DNA of 64,000 bases from Pararhodobacter sp. (GTDB lineage: Bacteria > Pseudomonadota > Alphaproteobacteria > Rhodobacterales > Rhodobacteraceae): the NCBI RefSeq assembly GCF_034676545.1, contig NZ_JAUCBZ010000015.1, positions 2,883,001 to 2,947,000 on the forward strand. The letters run 5' to 3'. Shown here piece by piece: positions 18,703 to 28,452 of this stretch. The stretch's first letter is position 1; each line of letters begins with the position of its first letter. A program made the position numbers and the translations under genes. The notes beneath the pieces were generated by a model. That model saw nothing but the letters and a program-made list of their open reading frames with translations. It did no database searches and was not told the origin of the DNA.

Positions 18703-19218
18703 TCAGCGCTTCGAGAACTGGAAGCTGCGGCGGGCTTTGCGCTTGCCGTATTTCTTGCGTTCCACAACGCGGCTGTCGCGGGTCAGGAAGCCAGCGGCCT
18801 TCAGAGCCGGACGCAGCGAGGGTTCATAAAGCTGGAGCGCCTTTGAAATCCCGTGCTTGACCGCACCTGCCTGGCCCGAGAGACCGCCACCGACAACGGT
18901 GGCCATCACGTCGAACTGGCCTTCGACATTGGCAATCTGGAACGGCTGCTTGAGGATCATTTGCAGCACGGGGCGGGCGAAATACGCGTTGATTTCCTTG
19001 CCGTTCACCGTGACCTTGCCGGTTCCCGGCTTGATCCAGACGCGTGCGATGGCGTCCTTGCGCTTGCCGGTGGCATAGGCGCGGCCCAGCGCGTCGCGCA
19101 TGGGTTCACGGGGGGCGGCGGCTTCGGAACCAGCCGAGGAGGTGGCGGCAGCGGCGGTCGATGCCGCACCGGCGACGGCGTCTTTCAACGCGTCGAGTGA
19201 TTTGATCTCGTCAGCCAT
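18703..19218 (-). CDS. rpsI: 30S ribosomal protein S9, with N-terminal extension
   Basis: A 171-residue S9. The conserved core starts at YATGKRKDAIARVWIKPGTG and ends with the basic tail KYGKRKARRSFQFSKR, which reaches the P-site tRNA. The first ~45 residues form an Ala/Ser-rich extension, common in alphaproteobacterial S9. The start codon shares one base with the rplM stop (TAATG), so the pair is translationally coupled. Confidence 0.97.
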   Translation of the reverse strand: MADEIKSLDALKDAVAGAASTAAAATSSAGSEAAAPREPMRDALGRAYATGKRKDAIARVWIKPGTGKVTVNGKEINAYFARPVLQMILKQPFQIANVEGQFDVMATVVGGGLSGQAGAVKHGISKALQLYEPSLRPALKAAGFLTRDSRVVERKKYGKRKARRSFQFSKR

Positions 19219-19685
19219 TATTGAGCGCTCCGGGTATTTTTCGGGTTCATCGCCTTGACGTCGAGCACGGTCGGCTGCTGGGCTTCGTGCGGATGTTCGG
19301 CGCCGGCATAGACGCGCAGATTGGTCATCTGCTGGGCGCCCAGGCTGTTGCGCGAAATCATGCGCTCGACCGCTTTGGTGACGACGCGCTCCGGGTGCGC
19401 GCCTTCCAGCACTTGCTCTGCCGTGCGGAACTTGATGCCGCCCGGGTGGCCGGTGTGCCAGTAGTAACGCTTGTCAGCGCGCTTGTTGCCGGTCATCTGC
19501 ACCTTGTCGGCGTTGATGATGATCACGTTGTCGCCCATATCCATGTGCGGCGTGAAGGTCGGCTTGTGCTTGCCGCGAAGCAAGCTGGCGACGATCGTGG
19601 CGAGGCGGCCCAGAACAACGCCTTCGGCGTCGATCAGGATCCACTTCTTTTCGATCTCCGCTGGTTTTGCGGTGTAGGTTTTCAT
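19218..19685 (-). CDS. rplM: 50S ribosomal protein L13
   Basis: A 155-residue L13 with KKWILIDAEGVVLGRLATIVASLLRGKHKP and YWHTGHPGGIK, both diagnostic. It binds 23S rRNA early in 50S assembly. It heads the conserved rplM-rpsI operon; a likely promoter is at 19748-19775. Confidence 0.97.
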   Translation of the reverse strand: MKTYTAKPAEIEKKWILIDAEGVVLGRLATIVASLLRGKHKPTFTPHMDMGDNVIIINADKVQMTGNKRADKRYYWHTGHPGGIKFRTAEQVLEGAHPERVVTKAVERMISRNSLGAQQMTNLRVYAGAEHPHEAQQPTVLDVKAMNPKNTRSAQ

Positions 19686-19747
19686 GGTCTACCCTGAAAA
19701 GAGAAATGAAGTCGGACGCAGACCAGATGCCCACGTCGGATGCGGGT

Positions 19748-19775
19748 GTTCTAGCGATTTGCTTGGGCAGGTCAA
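19748..19775 (-). promoter_or_regulatory. Predicted promoter of rplM-rpsI
   Basis: On the minus strand TTGACC (19775-19770) is separated by 16 bases from TAGAAC (19753-19748). The spacing and match to the sigma-70 consensus fit a housekeeping ribosomal-protein promoter about 60 bases before the start codon. Confidence 0.5.
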
Positions 19776-19832
19776 GAGGGTTGGAGTTGGAATAAGCATT
19801 GCAAAACAATGGCTTATAAATTGGGTATTATA

Positions 19833-20636
19833 TTACCCCAGTTTTTCCATCGGCTCTTGGGTCCCGTTTGCCCGGTCGGGACCGGACTCGGTGGACGATT
19901 CATCCTCGGCGGCCCAGGGAATGCGCCGAAAATCGAAGCCGCGGCGCAACGTGGGTTTGACCACCTCGAAAAACGGCGAAAGGTCGAAATCACGCGGCAT
20001 GAACATCGAATAATGCCGGATGTGCCAGACCTCCTTGTGGTGCCAGTGGTTGCCGCCCGAGGCGCTGATCATCTCGATACTGGGCAGGATCGGGAAATTC
20101 ACCGACTGAAAAGCCTGCGCGATCAGTGACGAACAGATCGCCCGGGTCGGATCACCCGAGCCAAAGGTTATCATGCGCCGCCGCCAGCGAATCGGAATCG
20201 GCGGGGTCGGGAACAGATAGCGCAGCAGATCGTAAATGTTGCGCATGTCATATTGCAGCCCGATCCGGTCCAACGCGTAATTCGCGACGATCAGACGCTC
20301 TTGCTCGTTCAACCCCCAAGCCCGGCAGATCCGCGTGTTGTAACCCCGGTATTTGGCCAAGGGCAGCCGATGACAGCCATCCTCCAGCGTGACCTCGACC
20401 AATTCCGCCGGCAAGCCATTTGTTGAATCCTGCACACAAAGTGCGGCATGAGACCATGTGCTTTGCGTCAGGTATTTGATCCCGGTCGAGATTTTCGCCC
20501 GCCCCTCGACCAGCAGCACGTCGCCCACGCGGATGGTGCTGCACAAGGCGTCGTAGTCTTGCGAGATATAGGTCTGTTTGCTGGGGCGCTCGAACTCCAG
20601 GTAATGTCCGAGAAACTGCCCGATGCGTTCGAACAT
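19833..20636 (-). CDS. YiiX-like permuted NlpC/P60 cysteine hydrolase
   Basis: A 267-residue cytoplasmic-looking protein (no signal peptide). The region VGDVLLVEG...STWSHAALCV gives the histidine (H63) and TRAICSSLIAQAF the cysteine (C168); His before Cys is the permuted order of the YiiX/YaeF branch of papain-like NlpC/P60 enzymes. Members act on peptide or lipid amide/ester bonds; the substrate here is unknown. The ATG at 20636 has GGAG 6 bases upstream. The last ~25 residues are acidic and disordered. Confidence 0.75.
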   Translation of the reverse strand: MFERIGQFLGHYLEFERPSKQTYISQDYDALCSTIRVGDVLLVEGRAKISTGIKYLTQSTWSHAALCVQDSTNGLPAELVEVTLEDGCHRLPLAKYRGYNTRICRAWGLNEQERLIVANYALDRIGLQYDMRNIYDLLRYLFPTPPIPIRWRRRMITFGSGDPTRAICSSLIAQAFQSVNFPILPSIEMISASGGNHWHHKEVWHIRHYSMFMPRDFDLSPFFEVVKPTLRRGFDFRRIPWAAEDESSTESGPDRANGTQEPMEKLG

Positions 20637-20702
20637 GACGATCTCCAAGCCGTTTCAGGGGTCCATTCGCGCAACGGCGGCGCGGTGTTGCCGGGTTCCG
20701 GT

Positions 20703-21543
20703 CTATCTAAGCTTTGGCGGCCGGGTCGGGTCAAGGCCGGGATTGGCGCCGGGCTGATCGTTGGGCGAAATGATCTGCTCCTCGGGCATGACAAAGGGCG
20801 CAGGCGTCAGGGCAAGGCCCACGGCGGCAATCGCCGGCATCGAGGCGGCGGGCGGAAAGACCACATCCAGCGCCCCGGCCTCCAGCCCGGACAGCGAGAG
20901 GGCCTCGACCACGGCGCGGGCGATGGGGGCCTGCGCGTTTTCGGGCAAACCGGTCAGGGCCAACACATGCCCGCGCGCCCCACCCTGCCATTGAGCACCC
21001 GCCAGAATAACCGATTTCGAGCCCGGGCAGGCCGGACAGGCGGCGCTCCAAGGCCGGGATCAGCAGCGACAGGACAGAGCCGGGCAGGTCCGGCGCGGTG
21101 AACCGCTCGGGCGTGGCCTGCGCCTCGTCCGGGGGCGGGGCCGAGAGGGTCTGGTCGAGCCACCGCAGGGCTGCGGGGTCCAGAAGTGCGGCGTGGTCCA
21201 CATCGGGGCCGATCAACAGCGACAACGGCTCGGCCCCGGCGGCCAGCATCGACACCAGCACCCGCCCCGGCAAAGCGGCGTAAGCCGCGGCATCGCCCGC
21301 AAAATCGGCCAATTGCATCTCGGAGCCAAAGGCCAGCACCGCGCGTCCGTCGGACAGATCGAACACACGCGGCCGCATCCGGTCACCGCTGATCTCGGCG
21401 TCAAGCAGGACAAACAGCTCTGCCCGGCTGAGTTCGGCGTGGAAGGTCAGGCGCGCGGTGGTCTCGTCGGGCGCGGCGGCCATGCGGCGCATCGCGTCAT
21501 CAAGCCCGGTCTGCGCCGAGCGGGTTTGCGGTTCATCTGGCAT
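20703..21543 (-). pseudogene. SseB-family protein with a one-base frameshift
   Basis: The first frame runs from ATG 21543 (MPDEPQTRSAQTGLDDAMRR) through LFVLLDAEISG and LPGRVLVSMLAAGAEPL, the SseB N-terminal domain. Near 21018-21030 the coding signal moves to another frame: SKSVILAGAQWQGGARGHVL, then SLSGLEAGALDVVFP and DPTRPPKLR, the usual C-terminal end. A one-base change restores a protein of about 280 residues. SseB is named for enhanced serine sensitivity; its molecular role is unclear. The frameshift may be real or a sequencing error. Confidence 0.7.
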
Positions 21544-21787
21544 CAACGGCCCCTGGTTTGCGCGGTTCACGGCCCGGATTTGGGCGTTGTTGCGCGCAAA
21601 GTAAACCCGTCGCCCCACCAAGCACGGCTGAACACAGAGTTTTCACTACCGTCGCGGCCCGGATTGCGGCATAGTTGGCGCTTGATCCTGACCTTGACGG
21701 CCCCAGATATAAGAGGTTGCAAGCAAACTCCCGTTAAGCCCTTTGTGCGATGATGGCATCGGCGGGCCGGGACAATGAGGCGTATCG

Positions 21788-22424
<637 letters not shown>

Positions 22425-22447
<23 letters not shown>

Positions 22448-24299
22448 ACGGTTCCGCCTGCGCCTCGGCGATGACAGCAGCGCCGCGCTGCGCACCACGG
22501 TCGCGCCGCAACGCGCGCCGACCTCTGGGCCTGCGGCGGCGCGGCCCACGCCCGAGCGCACGCTGGCGGCTTCGCCCGAGGCCGAGCGCGCCGCCCGGCG
22601 GGCGGCGGCCGCGCAACCGGTCGAGACCACACGCGCGGCGGCTACGGGGTCGACGGCGCTGTTCGATGAGGAAGCAGGCCCGGCAACGCCCCCCTCGGCA
22701 ACCCCGGATACGGCGGCTCGCCAAGCCGCCCGCCCGACCGGTGCCGAAACATCCGCGCACCCCAAGCCCGCAGCACAGGAAACGCCCCGCACCACGCGCG
22801 CAACGCCAGAGGATCATGCCGCCGATGTTGGCGGCTCACCGCGCGCCGAGGCCGAGATCGAGGCGATCCGCGCCGAAGAATTGACCGGGCGGCAGCTGCG
22901 CATGGCGATGCGGGTCGCGCAGCGCAACGGGATCAAGGCCACCAGCGGCCTGGAGGCGGTGCGCATGTTGCGCGCACGCGGGATCGACCCGTTCGAGGCC
23001 TCGACGCTTCTGGACATCGTGCGCGATCAAAGCAAAGCCAGCAACAGCCGCGCGCTGACCACCACCGACCAGCCGCAATTGCCAAAAGCCTACCGCCAGG
23101 CCCCGCCACCCGCCAAGACCGAGCCCGAGAAACCCGGCGAGAGCACACGCAAGGCCGAAATCTCCAGAATTCAGGTGGATATCGCGCGGCGGCGGCGGCG
23201 GCGCATGGCGCTGCTGGGCACGCGGCTGCTGGTGTTCGTCGGCCTGCCGACGCTGATCACGGCCTGGTATTTCTATGTGATCGCGACGCCGCTTTATGCC
23301 ACCAATTCCGAATTCGTGATCCAGCAAGCCGATAGTCAAGGTGCCGCCGCGGGCGGTCTGGCGGGCATGATGGGGGCCAGCCCGATCAGCGGGCTGACCG
23401 AAAACGGCACGGTGCAAAGCTATCTGCAATCGCGCGATGCGATGCGGCGGCTGGATGAAGAATTCGGCTTCAAAGCCTATTTCCAGCAAAGCGAGATCGA
23501 CCCCCTGCTCCGTCTGCCCGAGGATGCCACCAATGAAGCCGCCTACCGGCTCTATCAAGACATGGTGCGCGTGGCCTATGACCCCACCGAGGGGTTCATT
23601 CAGATGGAAGTTCTGGCCGCCGACCCCGCAACCAGCGAGGAATTCGCCCGGGCACTGGTGCGCTATGCCGAAGAACAGGTGGACCAACTGACCCAGCGGC
23701 TGCGCGAAAACCAGATGACCGACGCCTCGGAAAGCGTCGAAATGGCCGAGGCACAGATGAACGCCGCGCAAATGCGGGTTCTGGAACTGCAAGAGCGGTA
23801 TCAGATCCTGTCGAGCGAGGTGGAGGTCACGCTGCTGACGCAACAGATCACCTCGCTTGAGACGATGCTGAACCAGGAGCGGTTGAGCCTCGATGACATC
23901 ATGGCCAATGCCCGCCCCAACCGGGCGCGACTGGCACAGGCAGAACGCCGGATCAACTCGCTGGAAACGCAGATTGCCGCGCTGCGGGCGGCCCTGACCC
24001 AAGGCGGCGCGGATGGCACCTCGCTGGCCCGGGTCCAGCGCGAACTGGTCATGGCCGAAAGCGATGTCGCAACGCGTCAGATGTTGCTGGCGCAAGCGAT
24101 GCAAACCATGGAAGCCTCGCGCATCGAGGCCAATCGGCAGGTGCGCTATCTGTCGCTTGGCGTCAGCCCGATCGCCCCCGACGAGGCCACCTATCCGCGC
24201 GCCTTCGAGAATACGGCGCTGGCGTTCCTGATCTTTTCCGGGCTGTACCTGATGATCTCGATGACCGCCGCGATTCTGCGCGAACAAGTCACCGGCTGA
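22425..24299 (+). CDS. kpsE: KpsE/BexC-like capsule export inner-membrane protein with long N-terminal extension
   Basis: A 624-residue protein. Residues ~1-255 form an unusual cytoplasmic extension rich in Ala, Arg, Pro and Glu, including a folded-looking stretch LTGRQLRMAMRVAQRNGIKA. A basic RRRRRMALLG leads into the first membrane helix (~265-285), then comes the periplasmic Wzz/PCP domain (YATNSEFVIQQAD...), a long coiled coil (~420-580), and a C-terminal helix (~599-619). Such proteins couple the KpsMT ABC transporter to the outer-membrane exporter. The start is ATG 22425, inside kpsT. Confidence 0.85.
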
Positions 24300-24598
24300 T
24301 CAGATTTCGTCCCGGGGGCGGGCGGGCCTTGTGCCCGCCCCCTCTTTGCGCACCCCGTCAGACCGCGCGGCGCAATAAGATCAGTGATCGCCCTCGCCCC
24401 GGCTGGGCGGCAATGACTTTCCAACTTGGGCCTCGATCGCGGAACGCCTGTTCGCAAGACCCGGCACCGGCCGGAAATCGCGTCGCCTCCGCACCGCGTC
24501 ACGGCCGCGCCTGACGCTTGCCCAGCGCCGCCGCCAATGCCAGATCCCCGTCAGACAGGCCCGAACCCGCCTTGGGCCAGCTTTGATGGAGACACGCG
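24300..24598. terminator. 299-base gap with a strong hairpin after kpsE
   Basis: A 10-base perfect GC stem (24314-24323 with 24333-24342) with a 9-base loop follows the kpsE stop by 14 bases and is trailed by TCTTT, a likely intrinsic terminator. The rest of the gap shows no supported gene and probably contains the promoter of the rhodanese operon. Confidence 0.65.
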
Positions 24599-25567
24599 AT
24601 GATCCGGTTTGACGCCTCGAATTTCACGCCCGCCCTTGCCCTTTCCGCCGCGCTCAGCGTCACCTTGGCGCCGATGGCCGCCAAGGCCGAAGCGCCCGAA
24701 GGCTGGTCGCCGCTGCTGGAGCCCGCGCAATTGGCCGGCTATCTGGACACCTATGGCGACGAGATCCGCGTGGTGCATATCACCGGCGATTACGCGCAGG
24801 GTCATATCCCCGAGGCGGGATGGTCGCCCTATGCCTCGTGGCGCTCGGATATGCCGAACCCCGGCGCGCTGCGCGATCTGGAGCATCTGCAACTTGTCGT
24901 GCAGGAACTGGGCATCGACACCGACACCCCGGTCGTGGTGGTGCATTCGGGCCGCGACGCGACCGATATGGGCGCCGCCGCGCGGGTGTATTGGACGTTG
25001 AAATCGCTGGGAATCGAGGATCTGGCGCTGCTGAACGGCGGCTTTGCCGCCTGGACCGCCGCCAATCTGCCCGTGCAAACCGCGCCGGCCACGTTCTTTC
25101 CCAGCGACTATCAGGCGCAGTGGAGCGAGGATTGGCGGGCCTCGACGGCGGATGTCACAGCACTGGCGGAAGCGGGCGACGCGCGTTTGCTGGACGCACG
25201 CCCCGCCGCGTTCTTTGACGGCTCGACCTGGTCGGTGGCCGCACCCGGCACGATCCACGGCGCGCAAAATCTGACCTATGAGCAATTCTTTGATGGCAGC
25301 CGTCTGGTCGGGGCCGAGCAAATCCGCCAGATCGCCGCCGAGGCCGGCTATACCGGTGCCACGACCGCCGTGAGCTTTTGCAACACCGGGCATTGGGCCG
25401 CGATCAACTGGTTCGCGTTGAGCGAATTGGCGCAGTATGACGACGTGCGCCTCTATGCCGAGAGCATGGCCGAATACACCGCGCTGAACCTGCCGCGCGA
25501 CAATGCGCCGAACCGTCTGGTCTATGCCTATCGCGCCTCGACGCGGTGGGTGTCGAGCCTGTTCTGA
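24599..25567 (+). CDS. Periplasmic two-domain rhodanese (sulfurtransferase)
   Basis: A 322-residue exported protein: signal peptide MIRFDASNFTPALALSAALS to about PMAAKA-EAPEG, then two rhodanese modules. Module one (about 45-150) has HSGRDATDMGAAARVYWTL where the catalytic Cys is replaced by Ser; module two (about 165-305) has SFCNTGHWAAINWFAL with the active Cys. This inactive-active pairing is typical of tandem-domain rhodaneses. Its stop overlaps the start of a YedE-family permease, so a role in handling thiosulfate or persulfide sulfur for uptake is inferred. Confidence 0.88.
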   Translation: MIRFDASNFTPALALSAALSVTLAPMAAKAEAPEGWSPLLEPAQLAGYLDTYGDEIRVVHITGDYAQGHIPEAGWSPYASWRSDMPNPGALRDLEHLQLVVQELGIDTDTPVVVVHSGRDATDMGAAARVYWTLKSLGIEDLALLNGGFAAWTAANLPVQTAPATFFPSDYQAQWSEDWRASTADVTALAEAGDARLLDARPAAFFDGSTWSVAAPGTIHGAQNLTYEQFFDGSRLVGAEQIRQIAAEAGYTGATTAVSFCNTGHWAAINWFALSELAQYDDVRLYAESMAEYTALNLPRDNAPNRLVYAYRASTRWVSSLF

Positions 25568-26679
25568 TGCGCGCGCGTCGGTTGGGACTGGCCGCGCTGG
25601 CGCTGGCGCTGGTCGGCGCCACGGCGCTGGCGGCAGGACCACGCGCGGGCGTCTTGCTGGCGATCGGCATCGGCTTCGGGCTGGTGCTGGAGGGGTTGCG
25701 GTTCGGTTTTGCCGGGCCGTGGCGCGCGATGATCGTCGAGCGCGACGCACGCGGGCTGCTGGCGCAACTGCTGGCGATTGGCGTGACGGCGGCGGTGATC
25801 TTTCCGCTGCTGGCGGCCAATCCGTTGGAATTATCCCCGGCGCATGCGCCGATCGGCATCGGCATGATCCTGGGCGCGTTCGTGTTTGGCGCGGCAATGC
25901 AGGTGGTGATGGGCTGTGGCTCGGGCACGCTGGTCAATGCCGGGTCGGGCAATCAGATCGGCCTGATGGCGCTGATCGGTTTCGTCGCCGGGGCGTTTCT
26001 GGGCACGCTGCACACGGATTTCTGGGCTGGCCTTGGCCGGTTGCCACTGGCCTCGGCGCAGTCGCTGGCCGGGCCGATGGGCGGTTTGGGGCTGACGCTG
26101 ATTGCCTTGGCGCTGGTCGCCGCGGGCATCACGATGCGCGCCGCCCCCGGCAAGCGCCGCCCGCCCGCGCGGTTGCTGCTGGCGGCGCTGCTGCTGGCGG
26201 CGCTGGCGGTGGCCAACCTGGCGGTCGCGGGGCAGACCTGGGGCATTGTCTATGGTCTGGGGTTGTGGGGGGCCAAGGTGGCGCAGGCCGCGGGCGCTGA
26301 TCTGGGCGGCGTGGCCTTCTGGGCCAACCCGGCGAACGCCAGCCGCCTCGAGGCCAGCATCCTGACCGATGTGACCTCGTTGACCGATATCGGGCTGATC
26401 CTTGGGGCCTTTCTGGTGATGCGCGCGCGTGCGACGCCCGGTGCGCCGAGTATGGCGCTGGCGTGGCGTGGCTGGGGCTTGGTGTTGCTGGCCGGGATCG
26501 TGCTGGGCTATTCCAGCCGTGTCGCGCTGGGGTGCAATGTCGGCGCGTTCTTTTCCGGCATTTCCAGCGGCAGCCTGCATGGCTGGGCCTGGTTCGCAGC
26601 GGCCTTTGTCGGCTCGGTGCTGGGTTTGAAACTGCGCCCCTTCGTGCTGATCACACCGCGCGCAATGGTGACGCCATGA
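25567..26679 (+). CDS. YeeE/YedE-family sulfur-compound permease
   Basis: A 370-residue inner-membrane protein with about ten helices. Two conserved cysteine motifs are visible, MGCGSGTLVNAGSGNQIGL and LGCNVGAFFSGISSGSLHGW, which in the thiosulfate transporter TsuA (YeeE) contact the substrate. TGATG couples it to the upstream rhodanese gene, and ATGA couples it to the small gene downstream. Thiosulfate or a related sulfur species is the probable cargo; selenium-related cargo has been suggested for some YedE proteins. Confidence 0.88.
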   Translation: MRARRLGLAALALALVGATALAAGPRAGVLLAIGIGFGLVLEGLRFGFAGPWRAMIVERDARGLLAQLLAIGVTAAVIFPLLAANPLELSPAHAPIGIGMILGAFVFGAAMQVVMGCGSGTLVNAGSGNQIGLMALIGFVAGAFLGTLHTDFWAGLGRLPLASAQSLAGPMGGLGLTLIALALVAAGITMRAAPGKRRPPARLLLAALLLAALAVANLAVAGQTWGIVYGLGLWGAKVAQAAGADLGGVAFWANPANASRLEASILTDVTSLTDIGLILGAFLVMRARATPGAPSMALAWRGWGLVLLAGIVLGYSSRVALGCNVGAFFSGISSGSLHGWAWFAAAFVGSVLGLKLRPFVLITPRAMVTP

Positions 26680-26846
26680 GCGTGATGTCCCGCCCCCGGA
26701 TCGGCCTGATATCACTGGCGCTGATTGGTGCGCTGGTGGTCTGGGATGCCCGCGCCACCGGCCTGCCCGACCCATTCCAATTCCCGGCGGCTTTTGCTCT
26801 GGGGTCCGGTGCCGCGCCCACCGGGGCGCATTGCACCGCGAATTGA
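26676..26846 (+). CDS. 56-residue exported or membrane-anchored protein after yedE
   Basis: An ATG overlapping the yedE stop (ATGA) opens a 57-codon frame. It starts MSVMSRPRIGLISLALIGAL with one hydrophobic helix, then VVWDARATGLPDPFQFPAAF and a short tail ending in HCTAN with a single Cys. The tight coupling argues that it is real and part of the rhodanese-YedE unit. A periplasmic cysteine next to a sulfur carrier and a sulfur permease is suggestive, but function is unknown. Confidence 0.6.
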   Translation: MSVMSRPRIGLISLALIGALVVWDARATGLPDPFQFPAAFALGSGAAPTGAHCTAN

Positions 26847-26974
26847 GCAGGGACGTTTCCACCGGATTCAACGTCAAATTGAACTTTCAAGCCCGCCATT
26901 GCGACGGATTATCACTGGCACCCAACCGACCGCGTGGTAGGTTGGGCCAACGGATTTCGCACAAGGAGATTGCA

Positions 26975-27541
26975 ATGCGTTTGATGAAATACTCCGCCAT
27001 CGCGGCGGCACTGGCGCTGACGGGCTGTGTCGATGTTGATTTGACAGCCACCGTCACCGGCGCAGACACCGCGCGCCTGACCGGCTACATGGAGGTTCAG
27101 ACCGAGATTCTGAACATGATGGGCGGCGCGGAGTTGTTCTGCAATGCGGAAGAAGGCGGCACGCTGGAAATGACCGACACGACGGCGCGCTGCAACATGC
27201 TGGTCGAAGGCACATTCGCCGAAGTGTTCGAGGGTGAACCCGGAGAACCCGTGCCAACCGCGATCGATCTGGGCAACGGCACCGTGCGCGTCGCATTCCC
27301 GCTGGGTGAGATGACCGCCGACAGCGCCGAGATGCGCAACGATCCGCAAGCGGCGCAAATGATGGGTCCGATGCTGGCCGGGCACAGCTTTACGATCCGC
27401 ATCGCCGGTGCCGAGATCGTCTCGACCAATGGCACCATCGACGACGGCGGCCAGAGCGCCTCCTACAGCTTCCCGCTGGCCGAAATCCTGAACCCGGACT
27501 TCGTGATTCCCGAGGTGTTCGAAGCGGTCGTGCGCTACTGA
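26975..27541 (+). CDS. Predicted lipoprotein, unknown function
   Basis: A 188-residue protein with a clear lipobox, MRLMKYSAIAAALALTGCVD; Cys18 would be lipidated and the residue after it is Val, consistent with possible outer-membrane sorting. The rest is a predicted beta-rich domain with two cysteines (LFCNAEEGG, ARCNML) that could form a disulfide, and an acidic composition. AAGGAG lies 7 bases before the ATG. It overlaps the convergent hydrolase gene by 7 bases. I do not recognise the family. Confidence 0.75.
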   Translation: MRLMKYSAIAAALALTGCVDVDLTATVTGADTARLTGYMEVQTEILNMMGGAELFCNAEEGGTLEMTDTTARCNMLVEGTFAEVFEGEPGEPVPTAIDLGNGTVRVAFPLGEMTADSAEMRNDPQAAQMMGPMLAGHSFTIRIAGAEIVSTNGTIDDGGQSASYSFPLAEILNPDFVIPEVFEAVVRY

Positions 27542-28452
27542 TCCGACGCTTTTGTCACCATGTCCCGCAGGGCCGTGGTGATGTTTTCAAACGAGCGGCG
27601 CGCGCCATCCGCCATGGTGCGCGCCCGTAAATAGCCGTGGATCAACCCCGGCTCTTCGGTGAATGTGACGGGCACGCCGGCCTCGGCCAGACGCGCGGCG
27701 AATTCCACGGATTCCGAGGCGAGCGGGTCGCATTCCGCGGAAAAGAGCGCAGTCGGCGGATAGACCGAGAAATCCTCGGCGTCCATCGGAACGGATGTGA
27801 CGTCATGCTCGGGGCGGCCCTTGGCATAGCGCAGATCGGCATAAAATTCGATGTCGGCCAGGGTCAGGCCCGGCGCGAAAGCGTGGCGCGTGAAGCTGGG
27901 CAGCGACAGATCGCGGCCAAAGCCGCCGTAGATCAGCACCTGCCCGACAATATCGTCACGCGTTGCGGCGACGCTGGCGGCCAGATTGGCCCCGGCGCTG
28001 TCACCGACCAGAATTTTCGGGCCGGCGACCGCCTCGGCGACCGCGATGCAATCGTCATAGGCGGCGGGGTGTTTGTGCTCGGGCACCAGCCGGTAGTCGA
28101 CGGAAATCAACGTGGCCTGCGCGCCCTCGGCCAGTTCGGCGCAAATGGAATCGTGGCTGTGCAACCCGCCGACGACAAAGCCGCCGCCGTGGAAATAGAG
28201 GACGGTGACGCCCTCACGCGGGGCGGTTGGCGTATAGCGGCGGCAGGGCACACCGTTGAGCGACAGATCCTGCGCGCGCAGCCCCTCGGGATGGGGTGGG
28301 GCAAAAGCCGCGCACATCTTGTCATAGAACGCGCGTTGCTCGGCGATGGTGAAATTCACCGCATCCGGCGGATAGGCCGCATCGGTTTTGGCAATGAACG
28401 CCAAGACATCCGCCGGCAGCCATGAATAATCTTTGGGGTCATGCTTGGTCAT
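27535..28452 (-). CDS. Alpha/beta hydrolase (hormone-sensitive-lipase family)
   Basis: A 305-residue esterase-like enzyme. The oxyanion-hole motif YFHGGGFVVGG and the nucleophile elbow VGDSAGANLA identify the HSL (family IV) esterases; Asp in AECDPLA and His in GLIHGYL complete the triad. The ATG at 28452 overlaps the stop of the LysR gene (ATGA), so regulator and enzyme are co-transcribed. The natural ester is unknown. Confidence 0.88.
   Translation of the reverse strand: MTKHDPKDYSWLPADVLAFIAKTDAAYPPDAVNFTIAEQRAFYDKMCAAFAPPHPEGLRAQDLSLNGVPCRRYTPTAPREGVTVLYFHGGGFVVGGLHSHDSICAELAEGAQATLISVDYRLVPEHKHPAAYDDCIAVAEAVAGPKILVGDSAGANLAASVAATRDDIVGQVLIYGGFGRDLSLPSFTRHAFAPGLTLADIEFYADLRYAKGRPEHDVTSVPMDAEDFSVYPPTALFSAECDPLASESVEFAARLAEAGVPVTFTEEPGLIHGYLRARTMADGARRSFENITTALRDMVTKASDQ

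Noticed and set aside
22836..24287. 483-residue minus-strand frame opposite kpsE
   Set aside because: Antisense to the KpsE-like coding frame, with no recognisable domain.
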